A stretch of DNA of 21,994 nucleotides from Balneolaceae bacterium (GCA_007123985.1 SLGA01000314.1:1-21994), one strand, 5' to 3'; counted from the stretch's first letter, positions 7,488 through 17,193 are shown. Numbers and translations are program-made. The notes: a model not told the origin generated them from the sequence alone.

Positions 7488-9086
7488 TCAATGCATTCCC
7501 GCTTTTGCGATAGAAAAATAGAATGTACTGCCATCTCCCGGCTCCGAATTAACCCCTATTGAGCCATTGTACTGTTCCACGATTTTTTTGCAGATTGCAA
7601 GGCCAATACCTGTACCTGTGTACTCTCCGTTCGTGTGAAGCCGCTGAAATATTTCGAAGATCTTTTCTCTGTATGGCTCCTCAACTCCAATACCATTGTC
7701 TTTGATGTAAAATACCACATGTGTCTCTGTTTCCTCAGCCCAGATCTTAATTTCCGGTTTGGAACCTGTGTGATAGGTTAGTGCATTATGTACTAAATTC
7801 TGAAATATCTGAACCATAGGCGGCCTGGCTGCATATATTTCCGGCAATGGTTCTGCGATGATTTCAGCGTCTTTCTCTTTAATCAATTTTCTGTTCAGCG
7901 AGATGGTATTCTTTAAAACGTCGTTCATATCTATCAGCATTCTCTCATCACTTTCAATGGAAATACGGGAATATTCAAGAAGATCCAGGATAATCTGCCT
8001 CATCCGAAGGGCGCCATCCGACGCATAATGGATATATTGTTTCCCTTTATCATCGAGCAGATCTCCATATTTTTTCTCCAGAAGCGAAAGAAAGCTGGTA
8101 ACCATTCGCAGCGGTTCCTGCAGATCGTGCGAGGTTACATAGGCAAACTGTTCAAGTTCGCTGTTGGAACGAAGCAGCTGTTTTGAATACTTCTCAAGCT
8201 GGTTATTCGATTCTTTTAGGTCTTGAGTTTTTTTATCAACAAGCATTTGAAGGCGTTTTGGTTCATTCAACAGATACCACAAAAACACGCCTAAAAGAAG
8301 TGAGAGCAGAAGTCCAATCCCTGAAAAAAGCAGACTTTGTCTCAGATAAACTGGCGAAATTTTTTGTGCAACAATTTCCCAGTTCCCGATTGGAACAAAC
8401 GCTGAGGCATAAATTCCACTATCTATGGTTTCTTTGTGTTCAAAGAAAAGAGTTTCATCGCTCGTGCTTGAATCTTTAACAATCTGATAGGAATAGGTGC
8501 CATTTAACCCGGTAGTGTCTGTTCCAATTGCTTTCAAAACAGTTTCATATTTGATAACAACTGCGGCAAACCCCCAGTATTCATCATCTATCCGGATGGG
8601 ATAACGCCCAACAATTCCACGCCCTCCCTGTATCAAATTGAACGGCCCTTCAAAATAGAGATCGCCTCGTTCCAGCGCGAGCATTGCTTCCCTGCGATGG
8701 GTGGAATCTTCAAGAACTGCGTACCCAATGGTAGGTTCGTGCCCTTCAACCGGATACGTATTGATAATTGTATTTCCCTGTACATATTGAATGGCATCGA
8801 TAAAGGCATTCTGTTCGAGTAGCTCTTTTGCAATTTCATTAAAACGATTTCCAAGCAGATCATTTCTGATCAGGTAGGCAAGCGTTCTGGTGGCCGTTAC
8901 ACTGTGGCTAAGCGATTCCTCAAGCTGACTTTTTAACCGGTTCACCTCCTGTTCAACCTGTAAAAGCTCCTTCTCTTTTTGGTTGTGATATACCAGATAT
9001 GCAATTGACTGAGTGATTAAAATAGACAAAATAACTGCAATCACCGGTAGAACGGGGGTGATAAACCATGATCTCTTTTCACTCAT
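7488..9086 (-). CDS. CHASE-domain membrane sensor histidine kinase
   Basis: A 532-residue kinase from the ATG at 9086. Two transmembrane helices (~11-33 and ~247-270) frame a periplasmic CHASE-type domain (core ~65-200: FNEIAKELLEQN, FIDAIQYV, GIVGRYPI), a family that binds small ligands in other kinases. A cytoplasmic coiled coil (~275-305) leads to the DHp domain with His320 in SHDLQEPLRM and a HATPase domain (~429-529) with NLVHNALTY, DNGIGVE and GTGIGLAIC. A GTG at 9092 would add two residues; I prefer the ATG because AAAGAG sits 5 bases before it. Either start overlaps the end of the giant CheB–CheR kinase gene (stop 9079-9081, ATGAGTGA junction), a layout typical of translational coupling. 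The catalytic half is closely related to that of the giant, pointing to local duplication. Confidence 0.93.
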   Translation of the reverse strand: MSEKRSWFITPVLPVIAVILSILITQSIAYLVYHNQKEKELLQVEQEVNRLKSQLEESLSHSVTATRTLAYLIRNDLLGNRFNEIAKELLEQNAFIDAIQYVQGNTIINTYPVEGHEPTIGYAVLEDSTHRREAMLALERGDLYFEGPFNLIQGGRGIVGRYPIRIDDEYWGFAAVVIKYETVLKAIGTDTTGLNGTYSYQIVKDSSTSDETLFFEHKETIDSGIYASAFVPIGNWEIVAQKISPVYLRQSLLFSGIGLLLSLLLGVFLWYLLNEPKRLQMLVDKKTQDLKESNNQLEKYSKQLLRSNSELEQFAYVTSHDLQEPLRMVTSFLSLLEKKYGDLLDDKGKQYIHYASDGALRMRQIILDLLEYSRISIESDERMLIDMNDVLKNTISLNRKLIKEKDAEIIAEPLPEIYAARPPMVQIFQNLVHNALTYHTGSKPEIKIWAEETETHVVFYIKDNGIGVEEPYREKIFEIFQRLHTNGEYTGTGIGLAICKKIVEQYNGSIGVNSEPGDGSTFYFSIAKAGMH

Positions 9087-12000
9087 TTTCACTCTTTTGT
9101 TTAGGCAGTGTAAACATAAAGGTTGAGCCTTTATCCACGACCGATTCTACCCAAATTTTCCCTCCCTGATCTTCCACAATTTTTTTGCAGATTGCAAGGC
9201 CTACACCCGTACCACTGTACTCTTCCCTTCCATGCAGTCTTTGAAAGATATTGAATATTTTGTCGGAATACTGCGAATCAATTCCAATCCCATTATCCTC
9301 AACAGAAATAACCCACTCCTTATCTCTTTCTTCTGCACGAATTTTCACAACAGGTTTATTTCCGGCCTTTTGATAGTTCAGGGCATTATTTATCAAATTT
9401 TGAAAGAGTTGCTGCATTTGAGTTTTTGATGCCCTTATCTCCGGCAGCGTTTCCCAGCTTACATCTGCTTTCTTCTCCTCGATCAATTTCCTGTTAAGAC
9501 TGGTTGCGTCTATTAATACTTCATTTAAATCTATCTGAGTCTTATCTGTATCTATGCGGCCCACGCGGGAATACTCGAGCAGGTCCATAATAATCTGGCG
9601 CATCCGTACTGCACCATCCGTGGCAAAGTAGATATATTTTTTGCCTTTTTCGTCGAGAAGATGGTCGTATTTTTTCTCAAGCTGAGCCAAAAAACCGGTA
9701 ATCATTCGCAGCGGCTCCTGCAGATCATGAGAGGCCACAAAGGCAAACTGTTCCAGCTCTGCGTTTGATGCCGCAAGCTCTTCAGTTTGCTGTTCCAGTG
9801 TGCGGTTCAACTCTTTCAGATTTTCATCGGCTTTTTTACGCTCTGTAATGTCTTTAAAGAATACGGAAATACCATTATCCGTAGGGTACACATTTACATC
9901 AAACCATCTGTTAATAGGCTCATAGAAATCTTCAAATTTCATTGATATTTTTTCAGAAATAGCTTTTTTGTAGTTCTGATATGAGACCGGTGCAATGTCT
10001 TTATCAAACACATCCCAAAGATATTTATCCTGTATATTCTCCTTTGCTGTGAAAAGAAGCTCTTCTGCTCTGTGGTTCCAATATTCTACCGTAAAATTCC
10101 GGTCTACGGCAAAAAAACCATCTCCGATACTTTCCAGAATTTCATTTTTCTCTTTGAATGCCATTTGAAGTGCTACTTCGGCATCTTCATTCTCTATAGC
10201 TGATGCAAGATTCAGCGATATGGTTTGCAGAAAAATAACCTCTTCCATATTCCAGCTTCTCTCTGTTTTGCAGTCATCAAACCCGATGAAACCTTTAAAT
10301 TTCTGGTTAACAAAAACCGGAACAGCCAGCAACGATTTGATTTTTTGAGATTCCAGAAACTCTTTGAATGGTGCATCTTTGATTTCTGCCACATTTTTAC
10401 TGAATGCCTGGTTTGAATGAAGCGGATCAATAAATTCGCCTACAAAATCAACCGGTACATTTTGATGATTTGGATTTGCTATTTCCTTCGACACATCGCT
10501 TGATGCCCATTCAAAAATCATACTAATGTGCTCTTTACCTTGTTCGTCAACATAGCTTTCGAAGAAGTAAACCCTGTCTGCATCGGTCACCTCTCCAAAC
10601 ATCTTCAGGCTTTCGTTTAAGGCATCGTACCAGCTCTCTTTTTTAATCAACAAACTGTTGAAGGTGGCAATAGCATCCAGCTGCTTGGTTTTTCGGACTA
10701 TTTTTTCCTGGACTTCTTTTCTCTCATTTATATTTTTGAAATAGACAGAAATACCATTTTTAGCGGGATATGCTGAAATATCGTACCACACTTGTTGGGG
10801 CGGGTAGTAATACTCAAAAGCCTCCGCTTTCTTCTCGGTCATTACCCTGCTGTAAACAGAATAAAGGTCTGTTTGCATTGCAGTATCAAATACTTCCCAA
10901 ATACTTTTTCCGAGTACATCATCTGCATTTTGTTGTAAAAGTACTTCTGCTTCGTGATTGAAATAGGTGATAATCCAGTTTTCATCGATGGCATAAAATG
11001 CATCAGAAATACTTTCAAGAATTGTGTTCTTTTCCCGATAGAGTTCTTCCAAAATTCTGTCTGCATTCGCCCGTTCAATGGCCACTGCCAGGTTTGAAGT
11101 GATGGCAGAGAGCATGGTAATTTCATCGTCACTCCAGTATTGCTCATCCGTACAGTTATCAAAACCCATAAAACCGTGAAACTTCCCGTTTGCGTAGATG
11201 GGAATAGCAAGAAACGTTTTGATTTGCTGCGATTCAAAAATGTATTTTAAAACAGCATTTTCCGGTAGAGAAGAGAGGGTTGCTGTATTCATTTTCCCGT
11301 CCACCAATTTATCAAAAAGAAACGGATATTTGCTGAACTCCATCCCGATTAAATCTTCATTATCAATCTGTGGTTCTATTCCTTCATTACACCATTCCAG
11401 CTTTTGTGTTGAGTGGTTTTTTCCGGTTTCCGGATCAACATAATTCTCAAAATAGTAAACACGGTCTGCATCTACCGCTCTCCCGATTACCTCAAGGTGG
11501 TTGTTCAGGGCATTAAACCAATCTCCGTAATTTATCAATGCGCTGTTCAGTTTTGCGATTGCTTCGATGTGCCGGGTTTTAGATATCAAATCTAATTCAG
11601 CAATTTTGCCTGCATGGATATCCTGGAAACTTCCATAAATACGAATTAGCTTGCCATCTACGAACTCAGCCTCCCCTATAGTCCTAATCCATCGCTCATT
11701 TCCCTTAGCTGTAATTATTGGCAATTCAAGGTCCCATGGAGTTCCATTTTTTAAAGCCTCATCCACAGCTTTCTCAATGGTATATCTTGGTTTACCCTGT
11801 TTATAGTAATTTAGACCGGATTCTAATGTCGGCTCAAAACCCGGCTCTTCTTCATGTATCTGCCGGGTAATTTCAGACCAATAGACTTTATTGTTTACTA
11901 CATCTACCTCCCAGCTGCCAATTTTGGCCAATCTATTTGCCTGTTCGAGTAACTTCTCTAGTTCTTTCTGCTCGGTAATATCTTTCGCTACACTATATGT

Positions 12001-15000
12001 AATGCCTTCATCATAAAATGGCTTGGTAGTCCACGAGAGCCAGACAACTTTACCGGATTTGGTGATGTATCGGTTTTCAAAATAGTGCTTGCCCTTGCGA
12101 TTATTCAGATTTTCGAATTCAGCGATCGTTTTTTCTCTGTCTTCCGGATGCACAAATTCGAGAACATGTGTACGAAGAAGCTCCTCTTCGGAGTATCCCA
12201 GAAAATCGCTCATTGCGGGATTTACTTTCTTGTAGTATCCGTCGAAACCTGCAATACAGATAATATCAGGTGCTGAGTTAAATATTCTTGCAAGCTCTTC
12301 TTCTAACTCCTTACGTACTATTTCTGAAGCTATCTGGCCGGTTAACTCTTTAAACAGTTTAACATAAAACCTCTCTTTTTTTAGATCTTCAGACAACAAC
12401 AAATTTAAAACTCCGATAACTTCTCCACCTTCCATTACAGGAAAACTAAATGCCGTTTTTAGGCCGGCGATTTCAGCTTCTTTATTCCGGGTAAAGGTTT
12501 TCCGTTTATCAAGGTTTTTCCAAAAGAGGCTCTCTTTTTTCTTCCAGGTTTTTCCGGGCAAACCCTCACCATATTTAAGTCCCTGAAATGAATTCGAATT
12601 CTTATAAAAATCATCTATTTCACTATTCCCGGCTTCGAATGCAACCAAATGGATCAGCTTTTTATCTCTGTCAACTTGCCAGAATTCAACACCATCGAAT
12701 TGCCTGAGATTCATGATTTGCACCATAGATGCCTGAAGTGCATCTTTTACATTTTTCTCTCTGTTGAAGATGAGGCTGATCTCAGATGAGAGTGATTTCT
12801 GAATTTCTCTGAGTTTTCTATCGGTAATATCGCGCTGAATGGAAATAAACTTGGTGCACATCCCATTTTCAAATATAGGGTTCAGTGAAATATGAACCCA
12901 ATACTCCTCACCGCTTTTACTGTAGTTTAATAATTCCACCTCAACGGCTTCCTCATTTATGATAGCTGTACGCAGCTTTTTGAGCTCTTCAGATTCAGAG
13001 CTTGGCCCTTGTAATATACGCGGGGTTTTACCGACCACCTCATCGGCCTTGTATCCCGTCATCTTTTCAAAGCTCTTGTTTACATAGATAATTTCCGGCC
13101 CGAAAGGTGCTTCAATTTGCCCGGCTTTCGTAATCAATACAGCATCGTTTGCACCAGTAACAACCGACTCCATCAATTTGAGATTTAACTCAGCCTGTTT
13201 TTCTTCCGATATATCCAAGACGATTGAATCCCAGACAATTCGACCGTCTTCATTACTTATTGGATCGCCAACACCCCTGCACCAGCGCAGAGAGCCATCC
13301 GGATGGTGGTATCGATATTCTGAGGTCCATCTGGAATTGCTTTTTGCTGACTCTCGAATCGATTGCCGCACAGAATCAACATCATCTTCGTGGAAGTTTT
13401 TCCATATTCCGTTAAGGTCTTTCAGAGCTTCATCGGGTGTGAAGCCCCAGACTTCCAGGGCCCCATCACTTACAAACTGCAGATGATCGCTTCCATCTTT
13501 CTCCATGATATAACGAAAAACCACACCGGTTGCGTTGCTCATTACCCCTTCCAGCTTTTCTTGGGCTTCAATTTTTTCGGAAACATCAATCAGCATTACG
13601 CTTGAAAGTTTTTCGCCTCCGGGCCCTTCAAAAACAGATGATGAAAATTCACACCAGAAATGCTCACCGTTCTTTCGAATGGCTTTTAGAAGGCCAGATG
13701 CCCTGCCTGTCTCCTCACGTTGCTTCAATTTCTTTGCCAATTCCGGCGATTTGGGATCAATAACACCCTGTCTGCCCAATTTTCTGAATTCCTCAACCGT
13801 GTATCCGAACATATCGCAGGCGGCGGCGTTCGCTTCCAGAATGGTACCATCCGGCCGGGTTATGAAGAGTGCCGAAATCGAATTTTCAAACAATACCTTA
13901 TACTTCTCTTTTTCCGCATCCTGCAGCTGAGTGCTTTCAATCCTGGCCGTTACATTCTGTAAAATACCAAATAATTTTACCGTCTTGTTGTGTACACGCA
14001 CCGGGTTTGCAGTAATCCGAACCCATTTGGATTCGTTAGCTGAGGATTTGCAAACCAACTCGATATCGAACGGATCGCCATTTTCCATCGCATCGTCAAT
14101 TGCCTGTTGCAATACCAGAGCCGCCTCTCCCTCAAAATGAGATTTTAACAGATCCAGATCTGTCTCCGTATCAAACGGAAGTTCAAAAATGTTATATACC
14201 TCTTCAGTCCACGAAAGCTGCTTATTGATTGGGTCGTACTCCCAACCTCCAATTTTTGCGGAAGCCTGAGTTTCATCAAAGAGATTACGATACCTTTTGT
14301 TATCCGTTATATCTTTGATGGATGTTACTTTATAGCGGCTGCCATCTTCATAGACAAGCAGCCTGGCGGTGGCAAATATATCAATCAGCCTTCCGTCTTT
14401 TTGCTGAACAGTCCACTCTGCATCGAGTTCCTCTTTACCTGCAATAAAATCATCATGCAGGTTTTGCAACATTTCCCGGTATTCCGGCGGTACAACAATA
14501 GTAAATTTTTTGCCAATCAGTTCATCCCGTTCATATCCGTAGATTTGGCAGTATTCTCTGTTTACATCAACATAATACCCCTTTTCATCTGTTATGCATA
14601 TACCGCTTGCTGATGCATTAAATACAGAATGGAGAAGCCGTTCGGATGAGTCAAGTTTAAAAGAGAACTCCTTTTTCTCCGTGATATCGATCATGCCCAC
14701 CGAAATCACATCCACCCCGCCTTTATGGTTTGTTACCGGTGTTATGTTGAATGCAAACCAGAATTCCGCACCGTTTTTATCCGTTTCTTTGCGTTCGCCT
14801 GAAATTGTATGACCTTTAAATGCTTTCTTGATCTCTTCCACCAGGCCTTGCAGATTATAAGAGGAGGTCAGGTCCACAATGGAATCGCCCTGTTTTAGCT
14901 TTCTGCCGGTTAGTTTCTCCGCATATTCTTCTGCGAGTACATTTGTTGCGATTACACTGTACGAATGATCAACCAAAAAGAGAGCCTGGAGTTTATTATC

Positions 15001-17193
15001 GAGCAGTGCTTTTTGGTTGAGCTCTTTTTTCCTCAGCTGGTCCTCTTTCTCTTCCAGCTCGGAGTGAGCCGTTTTCAGCTCGGAATATGCAATCTGCACC
15101 TCTTCGTTTGTGCTTTGCAGCTCCTCATTGGTGGTTTCCAGCTCTTCGTTGGATGATTGCAGCTCTTCGTTCGTGCTCTGCAGTTCCTCATTACTGGTTT
15201 CAATCTCTTCGATGTAGGTTTGCAGATGCTCCTTGGTAACTGCCAGTTCCTGTTCAAGCTCCTGAATATTTACATCCGAAGAGCTTGTTTCAGTACTGCT
15301 ATCCACTTTTGTTACAAACCCATCAATATCAAGCTGCTCAAAAATCACCACAAAGAGTTCATCACTACTCTCTGTATAGATTAGTGGTTTGGCTGAAATG
15401 CGAACATAGTATTCTTTTCCATAAAGTTCGAATTTTCGAATACGGCTTTTTACATCTTCAAGGTCTCTTACAGATTTTGAAACAACCGAGCGCACTTCAA
15501 TCTGCAGCTCTTTGTTTACCATTTTCAGCAGATTTGCATGCATGGAACCGGATGGCAGTGTGAGAAACAGCCTAACATCTCCCCATGTTTCCCTGATGTT
15601 ATATGCATCATCTATTACTACGTACGGATGCTCGAAGGTAGTGAAAAGTGTCTCTTTAACAAGGTCGGAAACCGTTAGATTGTTTCTTTCCTTCTTCGGT
15701 TTTTGCTCTGGTATCAGCTGTTTCTGGGCTTTAAAAGCAGAAAACCGGATAGGATTGATATTGCGGGTTCGTTTGCGTTTATAGAGTTTGTTTTTACCGT
15801 CGATAGTTGAAAACAGGTTGGAGAACTGTCCCACTGTTTCTGATTTACCCAAAAACAGGATTCCGTCCTGGTTCAGCGCATAGTGAAATATCGGGATAAT
15901 CTGTTGTTGAAGTCCGGCCCCAAAATAGATCAGCAGATTTCGGCAGGTTATCAGGTCGAGCTTTAGAAATGGGGGATTACTGGTAACATCGTGCCGGGAG
16001 AAGAGCACCATTTGTTTTACCTGTTTAATCAGCTCGTATTTTTCACCGGTTTTTATAAAGTACTTTTTACATGTCTCTTTCGACATACCCTTGAGTGCAT
16101 CTTCACTATACATCCCTCTGCGGGCAAATGAAATCGCCTTCTCATCAATATCTGTAGCAAAAATTTGAATGCTATACTTGGTAACACGCTCTTTTAGAAT
16201 CTCATGTAACAAAATGGCTACAGTGTAAGCCTCTTCACCTGTGGAGCAACCGGGAACCCAGATTCTTATTGGGTCTTTACTGGTTTTTTCACTAATAATT
16301 TCTTTAAGACTGTTCCTTAATTCATCAAATGCTTCCTTATCCCGAAAAAAGCTGGTCACGCCAATCAAAATCATGTTAAACATTTCGTCCAGCTCTTCCG
16401 GTCTCTCTTCCACGTACGTAAGGTACTCTTCAATAGAACTGATTTTAAGCATAGTCATTCGCTTCTGCAGCCTTCTGCCTATGGTTGCACTTTTATAATT
16501 CGAAAAATCAGTACCGGTACGCTTACTCAGAAGGTCAAATATTTTAACCAGGCTGCTGCCCTCATTTTTTTCGAGCTCTTTCTGCAACTTTATCGCATTC
16601 GGGTTCCGGATGTAGTCAAGAATTTCCTCCCCCATTTTTTCAGGTGACAGTACTGCATCAACAACTTCTGTCTGAATTGCTGCAAGGGGCATCCCATTAT
16701 ACCTGGCTGTTTCGGGCTCTTGAACAATTACATATCCGCCTGCCTTTTTCAGCTCTTTTACCCCGTTTGCGCCGTCGGAACCAGTACCTGATAAAATTAC
16801 TCCAATAACATTTTCAGCAATTGATCCCGCCAGCGAGCGGAATAATACATTTACACTTGGCTTCGGACCAATATCTTGTGATGGTTTTGTAAGTTGTATT
16901 TGCCCGTTTTTTACAGAAATTTCACTATCCGGTGGTGTTATATACACCATTCCCGCTTTAATTTTTGTGCCTTGAGCGGCTTCGGCTACTTCCAGTTTCG
17001 TCTCGCGGCTAAGAAGTTCTACCAACCTGCTTTTATGTGATGGGCTAAGGTGCTGCGCAACAATAATTGATATATTTGTCAGGGCGTCCGGGAGATGAGA
17101 CAAAAACTCCTGAAGTGCTTCAAGGCCTCCCGCTGAGGCACCTATTGCGATTGTGTAGATTGGCTTCTGATCTGATTTTGGCACCTTTCTCAT
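9079..17193 (-). CDS. Giant CheB–CheR–multi-PAS/GAF hybrid sensor histidine kinase
   Basis: A 2704-residue protein with no transmembrane segment, so probably cytoplasmic. In order, by my reading: CheB methylesterase (~12-190; catalytic Ser20 in GASAGG, His48, Asp140 in GTGSDG); CheR methyltransferase (~215-473; SAM-binding GCSTGEEAY); a PAS-like domain (~510-620); a heptad coiled coil built on NEELQST repeats (~643-731); PAS domains at ~730-850, 847-967, 967-1083, 1098-1208, 1213-1332 and 1336-1458; GAF (~1465-1632); PAS (~1633-1740, ~1749-1868); GAF (~1874-2045); PAS (~2052-2158); GAF (~2170-2343); PAS (~2345-2451); DHp with His2489 in SHDLQEPLRM; HATPase (~2585-2697; NLINNALNY, DNGIGID, GTGVGLAIC). 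CheB and CheR normally demethylate and methylate chemoreceptor glutamates; CheB–CheR–PAS–kinase fusions are known, but this one is very long. No CheB receiver domain is present. It heads the five-gene signalling block and overlaps the next kinase gene. The substrate of its methylation domains is not visible here. Confidence 0.93.
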   Translation of the reverse strand: MRKVPKSDQKPIYTIAIGASAGGLEALQEFLSHLPDALTNISIIVAQHLSPSHKSRLVELLSRETKLEVAEAAQGTKIKAGMVYITPPDSEISVKNGQIQLTKPSQDIGPKPSVNVLFRSLAGSIAENVIGVILSGTGSDGANGVKELKKAGGYVIVQEPETARYNGMPLAAIQTEVVDAVLSPEKMGEEILDYIRNPNAIKLQKELEKNEGSSLVKIFDLLSKRTGTDFSNYKSATIGRRLQKRMTMLKISSIEEYLTYVEERPEELDEMFNMILIGVTSFFRDKEAFDELRNSLKEIISEKTSKDPIRIWVPGCSTGEEAYTVAILLHEILKERVTKYSIQIFATDIDEKAISFARRGMYSEDALKGMSKETCKKYFIKTGEKYELIKQVKQMVLFSRHDVTSNPPFLKLDLITCRNLLIYFGAGLQQQIIPIFHYALNQDGILFLGKSETVGQFSNLFSTIDGKNKLYKRKRTRNINPIRFSAFKAQKQLIPEQKPKKERNNLTVSDLVKETLFTTFEHPYVVIDDAYNIRETWGDVRLFLTLPSGSMHANLLKMVNKELQIEVRSVVSKSVRDLEDVKSRIRKFELYGKEYYVRISAKPLIYTESSDELFVVIFEQLDIDGFVTKVDSSTETSSSDVNIQELEQELAVTKEHLQTYIEEIETSNEELQSTNEELQSSNEELETTNEELQSTNEEVQIAYSELKTAHSELEEKEDQLRKKELNQKALLDNKLQALFLVDHSYSVIATNVLAEEYAEKLTGRKLKQGDSIVDLTSSYNLQGLVEEIKKAFKGHTISGERKETDKNGAEFWFAFNITPVTNHKGGVDVISVGMIDITEKKEFSFKLDSSERLLHSVFNASASGICITDEKGYYVDVNREYCQIYGYERDELIGKKFTIVVPPEYREMLQNLHDDFIAGKEELDAEWTVQQKDGRLIDIFATARLLVYEDGSRYKVTSIKDITDNKRYRNLFDETQASAKIGGWEYDPINKQLSWTEEVYNIFELPFDTETDLDLLKSHFEGEAALVLQQAIDDAMENGDPFDIELVCKSSANESKWVRITANPVRVHNKTVKLFGILQNVTARIESTQLQDAEKEKYKVLFENSISALFITRPDGTILEANAAACDMFGYTVEEFRKLGRQGVIDPKSPELAKKLKQREETGRASGLLKAIRKNGEHFWCEFSSSVFEGPGGEKLSSVMLIDVSEKIEAQEKLEGVMSNATGVVFRYIMEKDGSDHLQFVSDGALEVWGFTPDEALKDLNGIWKNFHEDDVDSVRQSIRESAKSNSRWTSEYRYHHPDGSLRWCRGVGDPISNEDGRIVWDSIVLDISEEKQAELNLKLMESVVTGANDAVLITKAGQIEAPFGPEIIYVNKSFEKMTGYKADEVVGKTPRILQGPSSESEELKKLRTAIINEEAVEVELLNYSKSGEEYWVHISLNPIFENGMCTKFISIQRDITDRKLREIQKSLSSEISLIFNREKNVKDALQASMVQIMNLRQFDGVEFWQVDRDKKLIHLVAFEAGNSEIDDFYKNSNSFQGLKYGEGLPGKTWKKKESLFWKNLDKRKTFTRNKEAEIAGLKTAFSFPVMEGGEVIGVLNLLLSEDLKKERFYVKLFKELTGQIASEIVRKELEEELARIFNSAPDIICIAGFDGYYKKVNPAMSDFLGYSEEELLRTHVLEFVHPEDREKTIAEFENLNNRKGKHYFENRYITKSGKVVWLSWTTKPFYDEGITYSVAKDITEQKELEKLLEQANRLAKIGSWEVDVVNNKVYWSEITRQIHEEEPGFEPTLESGLNYYKQGKPRYTIEKAVDEALKNGTPWDLELPIITAKGNERWIRTIGEAEFVDGKLIRIYGSFQDIHAGKIAELDLISKTRHIEAIAKLNSALINYGDWFNALNNHLEVIGRAVDADRVYYFENYVDPETGKNHSTQKLEWCNEGIEPQIDNEDLIGMEFSKYPFLFDKLVDGKMNTATLSSLPENAVLKYIFESQQIKTFLAIPIYANGKFHGFMGFDNCTDEQYWSDDEITMLSAITSNLAVAIERANADRILEELYREKNTILESISDAFYAIDENWIITYFNHEAEVLLQQNADDVLGKSIWEVFDTAMQTDLYSVYSRVMTEKKAEAFEYYYPPQQVWYDISAYPAKNGISVYFKNINERKEVQEKIVRKTKQLDAIATFNSLLIKKESWYDALNESLKMFGEVTDADRVYFFESYVDEQGKEHISMIFEWASSDVSKEIANPNHQNVPVDFVGEFIDPLHSNQAFSKNVAEIKDAPFKEFLESQKIKSLLAVPVFVNQKFKGFIGFDDCKTERSWNMEEVIFLQTISLNLASAIENEDAEVALQMAFKEKNEILESIGDGFFAVDRNFTVEYWNHRAEELLFTAKENIQDKYLWDVFDKDIAPVSYQNYKKAISEKISMKFEDFYEPINRWFDVNVYPTDNGISVFFKDITERKKADENLKELNRTLEQQTEELAASNAELEQFAFVASHDLQEPLRMITGFLAQLEKKYDHLLDEKGKKYIYFATDGAVRMRQIIMDLLEYSRVGRIDTDKTQIDLNEVLIDATSLNRKLIEEKKADVSWETLPEIRASKTQMQQLFQNLINNALNYQKAGNKPVVKIRAEERDKEWVISVEDNGIGIDSQYSDKIFNIFQRLHGREEYSGTGVGLAICKKIVEDQGGKIWVESVVDKGSTFMFTLPKQKSENE

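Noticed and set aside
13535..13930. 131-codon + strand frame inside the giant kinase gene
   Set aside because: Antisense shadow of clear PAS domains; low-complexity serine/phenylalanine-rich translation.
15060..15265. Near-repeated ~21-base units that look like a DNA tandem repeat
   Set aside because: They are explained by the heptad NEELQST coiled coil of the encoded protein, a known element of CheB–CheR fusions, not a separate repeat array.
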